Below are positions 4,757-9,693 of a DNA stretch of 9,693 bases, in pieces (position 1 is the first letter of the stretch; every line of letters begins with the position of its first letter). The stretch is from Myxococcales bacterium (GTDB lineage Bacteria; Myxococcota_A; Polyangia; Nannocystales; Nannocystaceae): contig JAGQIT010000056.1 in the NCBI GenBank assembly GCA_020431135.1, forward strand, positions 1 through 9,693, given 5' to 3'. The notes below the pieces were generated by a model that was not told the origin of the DNA, did not search any database, and saw only the letters and a list, made by a program, of their open reading frames with translations. The translations under genes and the position numbers were made by a program.

Positions 4757-6565
4757 ATGCGCCCGCTCCGACGCACCCCCTCGCGCCTCCTCCTCGCCGC
4801 CGCGCTCCTCTTCGCCTGTCGCCCGAGCCCGGACGCGACCGAGACCCCGACGAAGACCGCCGAGAACGGCGCCCAGGCGCCCGCCGTCGATCCCTGGGCG
4901 GCGCCCGCCGAACCCGCGCTAGCGACGATCCAAGCCCACCTCGCGTTCCTCGCCGACGACGCCCAGGAGGGCCGTCCGCCCGGGACCGAGGCCGACGTCC
5001 GCGTCCAGGAGCACGTCATCGCCGCGATGGAGGCCGCCGGCCTCGAGCCGGCCTTCGGCGGCTCGTTCCGCCAGCCCCTCGAGGTGATCGACGGCGTCCG
5101 CCTGCGCGGCGGCAAGGCGAGCGCCCTCACCCTGGCCAAGGGCGGCGCCGTCGACCATCGCCTCGTCCCCTTCGGCCACGACACCGCCGACGCCCCTGTC
5201 GAGGCCCGCCTCGTCTACGTCGGCCAGGGGATCGCCGATCCCTCGACCGAGGGCGACTACAAGACGATCGGCAAGAAGGTCGACGGCGCGATCGCGGTGA
5301 TCCTGGCGACGAGCCCCGACGATCCGCACATGCGCCCGTCGCTCAAGCGCCCGCAGTCGCGGGTGATCGCGGCCCGTGATCGCGGCGCGGTCGCGGCGAT
5401 CCTCGTCGATCCGGAGCTCGAGGTCCCCTACCCCAACCACGGCGCCTACTCGGATCTCCAGATCCCGGTGATCAGCGTCGGCAAGTCGGCGGCGCAGGCG
5501 ATCTTCGCCGAGCTCGGGGCCCGCGGCGACAAGCTCCCCAAGCTCGGCGCGCGCAGCCGCGGCGCCGCGTCGATCGCCACGCCGATCGAGCCGATCCGCC
5601 TCGCTACCGCCAACATCGGCGGGATCCTCCGCGGCGACGGCAGCACCGGCAAGCGCATCGTCGTCGGCGCGCACATGGATCACCTCGGCCACGGCACGAG
5701 CTCGTCGCTCGCCCCCGGCGTCGACGCGATCCACAACGGCGCCGACGACAACGCCTCCGGCGTCGCCACCCTCCTCGCCCTCGCCGAGTCGCTGGCGACG
5801 CTCCCCGCCTCTGCCCGCCCCTACGACGTCGTCTTCTACGCCTTCGCGGCCGAGGAGATGGGCCTCCTCGGGAGCAAGCACCTCGTCGACGCGCTCGCCG
5901 ACGACGAGCGCGAGGTCATGGCCGCGATGCTGAACTTCGACATGGTCGGCCGCCTCCGCGACGACACCGTGATCGTCGCCGGCACCGGGACCTCGACGCC
6001 GTGGAAGGACCTCCTCGAGCGCAGCCGCGGCGCCCTGACGATCAAGGCGAGCGACGACGGCTACGGGGCCTCGGACCAGACCTCCTTCTACGAGGCCGGC
6101 GTCCCCGTCCTCCACTTCTTCACCGGGCCGCACGACGACTACCACAAGCCCAGCGACGACCTCGACAAGATCAACCTCGAGGGCGCCGCGGCGATCGGCG
6201 CGGTCGCCCAGCGGGTGATCGCCGGGATCATGCAGGACCGTCCGGAGCTCGACTACATCAAGGTCGAGCGCAAGGCGTCGAGCCGCGGCGGCTTCCGGGT
6301 GTCGCTCGGGACGATCCCCGACTACGCCGCGCAGGTCGACGGCGTGAAGCTCACCGGCGTCCGCCCGGGCGGGCCGGCGGAGAAGGCCGGGCTCAAGGCG
6401 GACGACGTGATCGTCGCCCTCGGCGGCCGCGAGATCCACAACCTCGACGACTACATGGCGGCGTTCGGCTCCCTCAAGCCGGACGTCGAGATCGACGTCG
6501 TCGTCATGCGCAAGAACGAGCGCGTCGAGCTGAAGATGACCCCCGCGCAGCCGAGCCGCCGCTAG
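4757..6565 (+). CDS. Lipoprotein M28 metallopeptidase with PA and PDZ domains
   Basis: A 602-residue exported zinc aminopeptidase-like enzyme. Residues 1-21 form a signal peptide with the lipobox LLFAC (Cys21), followed by a Thr/Pro/Ala linker. After the start of the peptidase domain (about 50-145) comes a protease-associated insert (about 148-255). The catalytic core follows with all M28 metal residues: His306 in GAHMDHLG, bridging Asp331 in GADDNASG, Glu366-Glu367 in FAAEEMG (general base and zinc ligand), Asp395 in NFDMVGR and His463 in YHKPSDD. A PDZ domain closes the protein (about 511-597, with VRPGGPAEKAGLKADD). M28 enzymes of this layout trim N-terminal residues from peptides; here probably in the periplasm or on the outer membrane, for nutrient use or protein turnover. 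Substrate preference cannot be read. The gene seems to be its own transcription unit and to start without a ribosome site. Confidence 0.95.
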   Translation: MRPLRRTPSRLLLAAALLFACRPSPDATETPTKTAENGAQAPAVDPWAAPAEPALATIQAHLAFLADDAQEGRPPGTEADVRVQEHVIAAMEAAGLEPAFGGSFRQPLEVIDGVRLRGGKASALTLAKGGAVDHRLVPFGHDTADAPVEARLVYVGQGIADPSTEGDYKTIGKKVDGAIAVILATSPDDPHMRPSLKRPQSRVIAARDRGAVAAILVDPELEVPYPNHGAYSDLQIPVISVGKSAAQAIFAELGARGDKLPKLGARSRGAASIATPIEPIRLATANIGGILRGDGSTGKRIVVGAHMDHLGHGTSSSLAPGVDAIHNGADDNASGVATLLALAESLATLPASARPYDVVFYAFAAEEMGLLGSKHLVDALADDEREVMAAMLNFDMVGRLRDDTVIVAGTGTSTPWKDLLERSRGALTIKASDDGYGASDQTSFYEAGVPVLHFFTGPHDDYHKPSDDLDKINLEGAAAIGAVAQRVIAGIMQDRPELDYIKVERKASSRGGFRVSLGTIPDYAAQVDGVKLTGVRPGGPAEKAGLKADDVIVALGGREIHNLDDYMAAFGSLKPDVEIDVVVMRKNERVELKMTPAQPSRR

Positions 6566-6613
6566 CGGGGCGCACGAGAACGCGCAGCGCCCCAACACCG
6601 ACAGGCGAGCGCG

Positions 6614-6674
6614 CCGATGTCAGCGGCCGTGTCGGCGCAGGAGAACATCTCCGCGTCCAGCGGCCTGACATCGG
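6614..6674. repeat. Nested inverted repeat after the M28 peptidase gene
   Basis: CCGATGTCAG (6614-6623) pairs perfectly with CTGACATCGG (6665-6674), extended by GCCG/CGGC (6626-6629 with 6661-6664) across a 2-base bulge. In the enclosed loop a second hairpin forms: CGC-a-GGAGA, loop ACA, TCTCC-GCG (6636-6655). The whole begins 49 bases after the stop. It may be a terminator without T-tract, an mRNA 3' stabiliser, or a dispersed REP-like element; the sequence alone does not decide. Confidence 0.5.
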
Positions 6675-6876
6675 TGTCGCGGCCTCTATCGCCGATGAAC
6701 GCCGTTGTGCACCCCGCGCTCCGCGGGCCTCAGCGCCGGCGCCCGTCGACCTTTGCACCTGCACTGAAAACCACGTCGGCGCTGGCCAAGCGCGGCGCGC
6801 GGGGGTCCGCGGCGCCCGGCGGCCGCCGCTCGCGTCAGCCGCCGCAGTCACTTCGTCGGCCTCGCCGGCCGACATC

Positions 6877-6885
6877 TGCTATCAC
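6877..6885 (+). promoter_or_regulatory. Extended -10 element of the Cys-rich lipoprotein gene
   Basis: TGCTATCAC resembles TGnTATAAT and sits in the most AT-rich patch of this gap. Transcription would start near 6892, giving a leader of about 44 bases that includes the AGAGGA ribosome site at 6922-6927. No clear -35 hexamer. Confidence 0.4.
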
Positions 6886-6935
6886 AAATTCATAAGCGTC
6901 CACCGCGCCCGCCTCGCTACGAGAGGAACCTACCC

Positions 6936-8453
6936 ATGCGAGCCCTTAACTCTATTACTGCCCCGCTCCTCCTCCCCGCGCTCCTCTGCCTCGCCGCCGG
7001 CTGCGGCGATGACGCGGAGCTGACCGCCACCGCCGGCGACTCGGACAGCGAGTCGACCTCGTCGACGATGTCGGCCGACGGCGACACGACCACAGGCACC
7101 ACCGGCGCCGCCACAGGCGGCTCGGGCTCGGACTCCGACTCCGAGGGGACGACCACCGACGACGCCACCACGACCACGACCACGGGCGGCGTCAGCGACA
7201 GCAGCGAAGACACCGGGTCGACCACCGGCGACGGCTTCTGCGGCGACGGCCTCCTCGATCCCGGCGAGGACTGCGACGACGGCAACGACGTCGAGGGCGA
7301 CGGCTGCGAGCCCGACTGCACCCTGTCGCCGCCCCCCGACGACTGCGGCAACGGCCAGCTCGACGAGGGCGAGGCCTGCGACGGCGACATGCTCCCGCTC
7401 ACGGCCTGCAGCGATCTCGACGAGAAGTACACCGCCGGCGACCTCGGCTGCGCGATCAACTGCTCCTACGATCTCGCCGCCTGCGAGGTCTGCGAGGCCC
7501 CCGGCCAGGTCCTCCCCTGCGACGGCGAGTCCAACGACGTCCTCCACGCGATGGGCCTCGGCTGCGACAGCCTCGGCGGCGAGTGGGCCGACATCACCAA
7601 GCACATCCCGGTCAGCAACTTCCAGTTCAAGTCGAAGGCGACGACGGCCTACCGCGTCGTCCGCCAGTTCGGCACGTTCATGACCGGCGACACGCCGCTG
7701 TGGGGGCCCAAGGAGGGCGAGAAGTTCCTCCTGATCAGCACCGGCAACCTCCCGCAGGCGAACGCCGACGGCGTCCTGACGGCGGCGCCCGGCTCAGCCC
7801 AGACCGGCAACACGACCAACGACAACCCCGACGGCATGATGTCGCTGCCGGGGATCATGAACCACGCCAAGGGCTCGAACAACGGCACCGGCGGGACCCC
7901 GTTCGTGAACTGCGACGGCGACGGCGACTGCTCCGACACCCTCGACGCCCAGTGGAACCTCGGGACCAAGTCGGCGAACGACGTCATCTACTTCCAATTC
8001 GACGTCAAGGTCCCGAAGGGCACCTACGGCTACAACGTCGACTTCGCCTACTTCTCGGTCGAGTACCCCGAGTGGGTGAACACCTCGTTCAACGACATGG
8101 CGATCCTCTGGTCGACGAGCGAGACCTACACCGGCAACGTCACCTTCATCACCGACCTCAACGACACGCCGCGGCCGCTGACGGTCACCGCCCTCGCCCA
8201 GAGCGGCCTGATGAAGTACATGCAGGACTCGCCGGAGCTCGCCAACACCGGCTACGACCAGCAGGGGGGCGGCACCGGCTGGGCGACGGTCAAGGGCTCG
8301 GCCCAGCCCGAGGAGACCTTCACCCTCGCCTGGACCGTCTTCGACAAGGGCGACACGGTCCTCGACACCGCGCTGATCATCGACAACTGGCGCTGGGACT
8401 GCATGGGCTGCGTCCCCAGCGAGGTCGACTCCTGCGGGATCGCGCCGCAGTAG
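6936..8453 (+). CDS. Surface lipoprotein: Cys-rich repeat plus choice-of-anchor-L-like domain
   Basis: Predicted 505-residue lipoprotein. The signal peptide ends in LAAGC (Cys23), followed by a long Ser/Thr/Asp/Gly linker (24-100). Then comes a Myxococcus-type Cys-rich repeat: CGDG at Cys102, CDDGN at Cys113, GDGC at Cys124 and Cys128, and a shortened second copy with CGNG (Cys137) and CDG (Cys148). More Cys follow to Cys210. From about 225 to 490 the sequence has features of the choice-of-anchor-L family known from myxobacterial surface proteins: VRQFGTF, EGEKFLLISTG, YNVDFAYFSVEYPEWVN and near the end ALIIDNWRWDC. Such proteins are shown on the outer surface; adhesion or recognition is a guess, no enzyme motif is seen. 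The Asp-rich turns could bind calcium. Start ATG is supported by AGAGGA and the signal peptide. The N-terminus resembles the partial lipoprotein at the left edge, so the two may be paralogues. Confidence 0.92.
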   Translation: MRALNSITAPLLLPALLCLAAGCGDDAELTATAGDSDSESTSSTMSADGDTTTGTTGAATGGSGSDSDSEGTTTDDATTTTTTGGVSDSSEDTGSTTGDGFCGDGLLDPGEDCDDGNDVEGDGCEPDCTLSPPPDDCGNGQLDEGEACDGDMLPLTACSDLDEKYTAGDLGCAINCSYDLAACEVCEAPGQVLPCDGESNDVLHAMGLGCDSLGGEWADITKHIPVSNFQFKSKATTAYRVVRQFGTFMTGDTPLWGPKEGEKFLLISTGNLPQANADGVLTAAPGSAQTGNTTNDNPDGMMSLPGIMNHAKGSNNGTGGTPFVNCDGDGDCSDTLDAQWNLGTKSANDVIYFQFDVKVPKGTYGYNVDFAYFSVEYPEWVNTSFNDMAILWSTSETYTGNVTFITDLNDTPRPLTVTALAQSGLMKYMQDSPELANTGYDQQGGGTGWATVKGSAQPEETFTLAWTVFDKGDTVLDTALIIDNWRWDCMGCVPSEVDSCGIAPQ

Positions 8454-8472
8454 CGGAGGTCCGCGAGGGACC

Positions 8473-8495
8473 CGGCGGGCGCCCGCAGCCCGCCG
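8473..8495 (+). terminator. Hairpin 20 bases after the surface lipoprotein gene
   Basis: CGGCGGGC, 7-base loop, GCCCGCCG: perfect 8-bp GC stem soon after the stop codon. An alternative perfect palindrome GCGGGCGCCCGC (8475-8486) overlaps it. No T-tract follows, so this would be a GC-type terminator or a decoy. Confidence 0.4.
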
Positions 8496-8525
8496 CGAGA
8501 ACTTCGGGCGCCCGCGCCTGCCCGG

Positions 8526-8589
8526 GTCGGCGCTGAGCGACCCGCCCAACCCCGCGTCGCGGCGTCCTGTCGGGTCGCTCAGGACCGAC
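8526..8589. repeat. Long inverted repeat, likely terminator-type stem-loop
   Basis: CTGAGCGACCCG (8533-8544) and CGGGTCGCTCAG (8571-8582) pair perfectly over 12 bp; beyond a 2x2 internal loop GTCGG (8526-8530) pairs with CCGAC (8585-8589). The loop of 26 bases contains a further small palindrome, CCGCGTCGCGG (8552-8562). It is far longer than chance palindromes here. A bidirectional or rho-independent-like terminator, or a site for a DNA-binding protein, are both possible. Confidence 0.5.
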
Positions 8590-8713
8590 GCCGCGGACCA
8601 CGAGCGCCCCCAGCGGCCCGCGGCGTCCATGGCGACCCCGCGGCGCCGCGGGAGATCCCCCGCGGGCTCCGGGTGCGCGGACGAAGACGGCCGAGATCGC
8701 GCTCGGGACGGCG

Positions 8714-8743
8714 TTGCCAGCGCTGACCGGCCGCTGGTATACG
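8714..8743 (+). promoter_or_regulatory. Promoter of sucC
   Basis: TTGCCA (8714-8719) and TATACG (8738-8743), 18 bases apart, with TGG directly before the -10, form the best housekeeping-type promoter in the window. Start of transcription would be near 8750, leaving a leader of about 79 bases with a small hairpin GAGCG-TGG-CGCTC (8761-8773) and the ribosome site GAGGA (8817-8821), seven bases before ATG. Confidence 0.55.
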
Positions 8744-8828
8744 GGCGCCGAGCCCACAGGGAGCGTGGCGCTCGCTGACCCGGAGCGGCCCCGGCGGAGT
8801 CGGCCGCCGCTCCACTGAGGAATCATCC

Positions 8829-9693
8829 ATGAAGATCCATGAGTACCAGGGCAAGGACCTGCTCCGCGACGCCGGCGTTCCGGTGCCGCAATCGCAGGTC
8901 GCGTTCACGGCGGCGGAGGCCAAGGCCGCCGCCGCCGATCTGATCGACCGCACGGGCAACGACGTGGTCGTCGTCAAGGCCCAGATCCACGCCGGCGGGC
9001 GCGGCAAGGGCCGCTACAAGGAGCACCCGGACCTCGGCGGCGTCAAGGTCGTCAAGGGCGCGGACGCGGCCTTCGAGGTCGCCGAGAAGATGCTCGGCAG
9101 CACCTTGGTGACCATTCAGACCGGTCCCGAAGGCAAGAAGGTCCAGCGCCTCCTCGTCGAGCAGGGCATGGACATCGCCCGCGAGCTCTACGTCGGCATG
9201 ACCCTCGACCGCGCCACCGGCCGCGTCACCGTGATGGCGTCGACCGAGGGCGGCATGGAGATCGAGGAGGTCGCCGCGCACACCCCGGAGAAGATCCTCA
9301 AGGAGACCATCGATCCGGCGATCGGCCTCGCCGGGTTCCAGGCGCGCAAGCTCGCCTACGGCCTCGGCCTCGAGGGCAAGGTCGCGCGCAAGATGGCGAG
9401 CTTCCTCCAGAAGCTCGCCGGCGCCTACGAGCGCCTCGACGCCTCGCTCTTCGAGATCAACCCGCTCGTCATCACCGGCGACGGCGAGGTCCTGGCCCTC
9501 GACGCCAAGGCCAACTTCGACGACAACGCGCTCTACCGCCACAAGCACCTCGAGGCGCTGCGCGACCCCGACGAGGAGGATCCGGCGGAGCTCGAGGCCA
9601 AGAAGTGGGACCTCAGCTACGTCAACCTCGACGGCAACATCGGCTGCATGGTCAACGGCGCCCGCTTGGCGATGGCGACCATGGACGTTTGCA
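8829..9693 (+). CDS. sucC: Succinyl-CoA synthetase, beta subunit (3' end cut off)
   Basis: ADP/GDP-forming succinate-CoA ligase beta chain, which with the alpha chain (SucD) makes ATP or GTP from succinyl-CoA in the TCA cycle. The first 288 of about 390-400 codons are present. MKIHEYQGKDLL is the standard start; KAQIHAGGRGKG lies in the nucleotide-binding ATP-grasp part; LVEQGMDIARELYVG, VMASTEGGMEIEEVA and FEINPLV follow. Glu209, Asn211 and Asp225 fit the magnesium-binding region, with the same 14-residue Asn-Asp spacing as E. coli Asn199/Asp213. About 12 residues are inserted earlier, near GRYKEHPDLGG. The window ends in DGNIGCMVNGA...MATMD; here an Arg (279) replaces the Gly that is nearly always found after NGA. 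sucD is expected to follow, outside the window. The start has a ribosome site and a promoter of its own. Confidence 0.97.
   Translation, partial: MKIHEYQGKDLLRDAGVPVPQSQVAFTAAEAKAAAADLIDRTGNDVVVVKAQIHAGGRGKGRYKEHPDLGGVKVVKGADAAFEVAEKMLGSTLVTIQTGPEGKKVQRLLVEQGMDIARELYVGMTLDRATGRVTVMASTEGGMEIEEVAAHTPEKILKETIDPAIGLAGFQARKLAYGLGLEGKVARKMASFLQKLAGAYERLDASLFEINPLVITGDGEVLALDAKANFDDNALYRHKHLEALRDPDEEDPAELEAKKWDLSYVNLDGNIGCMVNGARLAMATMDVC

Larger units (their letters stand above)
6566..6935. other. Intergenic region with structured inverted repeat and promoter
   Basis: I see no gene in these 370 bases. The left part holds a long imperfect inverted repeat (6614-6674), the right end a promoter-like -10 (6877-6885) in a short AT-rich patch and a ribosome site (6922-6927, AGAGGA). 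The middle (about 6700-6860) is featureless GC-rich sequence; short open frames there give low-complexity peptides. Confidence 0.6.
8454..8828. other. Intergenic region with stacked palindromes and the sucC promoter
   Basis: No gene is supported in these 375 bases. The left two thirds are packed with inverted repeats (8473-8495, 8526-8589 and the 16-bp perfect palindrome CCCGCGGCGCCGCGGG at 8637-8652); the right third holds the sucC promoter and leader. Open frames on either strand give Arg/Gly/Pro-rich strings without a domain. Confidence 0.6.

Noticed and set aside
4919..6598. Long open frame on the minus strand opposite the M28 peptidase
   Set aside because: It is the mirror of the strong third-position GC bias of the plus-strand gene; its translation is a low-complexity Val/Arg/Asp/Gly/Ala string with no motif, while the plus strand has a full set of metal ligands.

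Overview
The window reads as chromosomal DNA of a very GC-rich delta-proteobacterial predator, most likely a myxobacterium (Myxococcota), perhaps of the Nannocystis/Enhygromyxa branch. The reasons are the almost uniform G/C in third codon positions, the many lipoproteins with long Ser/Thr/Asp-rich linkers after the lipobox, a Cys-rich repeat of the CGDG...CDDGN...GDGC kind followed by a choice-of-anchor-L-like domain, and sparse Shine-Dalgarno use. The placement is an inference from style, not from a phylogenetic marker.

Layout. The left edge (1-194, minus) holds the N-terminus of a lipoprotein running off the window. A 768-base non-coding, partly AT-richer stretch follows (195-962), with a leader hairpin and a cluster of ACATGTCC-type half-sites. 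Then, all on the plus strand: a lipoprotein with an extremely acidic linker and a lysozyme/SLT-like domain (963-2033); a stand-alone beta-ketoacyl-ACP synthase III (2186-3238); an OmpA-C-like lipoprotein (3314-3919), closely followed by a small protein that looks like an NYN/PIN nuclease fold with a worn active site (3937-4503); a lipoprotein M28 metallopeptidase with PA and PDZ domains (4757-6565); a large cell-surface lipoprotein (6936-8453); and the first 288 codons of sucC, succinyl-CoA synthetase beta subunit (8829-end).

How the genes fit together. Five of the eight genes encode predicted lipoproteins, so most of the window supplies the cell envelope: peptidoglycan contact (OmpA-like, possibly the SLT-like protein), proteolysis (M28) and surface adhesion or recognition (Cys-rich protein). 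FabH and SucC are housekeeping-type enzymes of fatty-acid initiation and the TCA cycle. Apart from the OmpA-like/NYN-like pair, gaps are long enough that most genes are probably separate transcription units. Four genes carry a TGnTA-type extended -10 sequence upstream, and for fabH and the M28 gene it lies so close to the start codon that leaderless mRNAs are predicted.

No complete defence, mobile, CRISPR or biosynthetic system is visible, and no tRNA or rRNA was recognised. The least explained items are the NYN-like protein, the acidic-linker SLT-like lipoprotein, and several perfect or near-perfect inverted repeats in the gaps.
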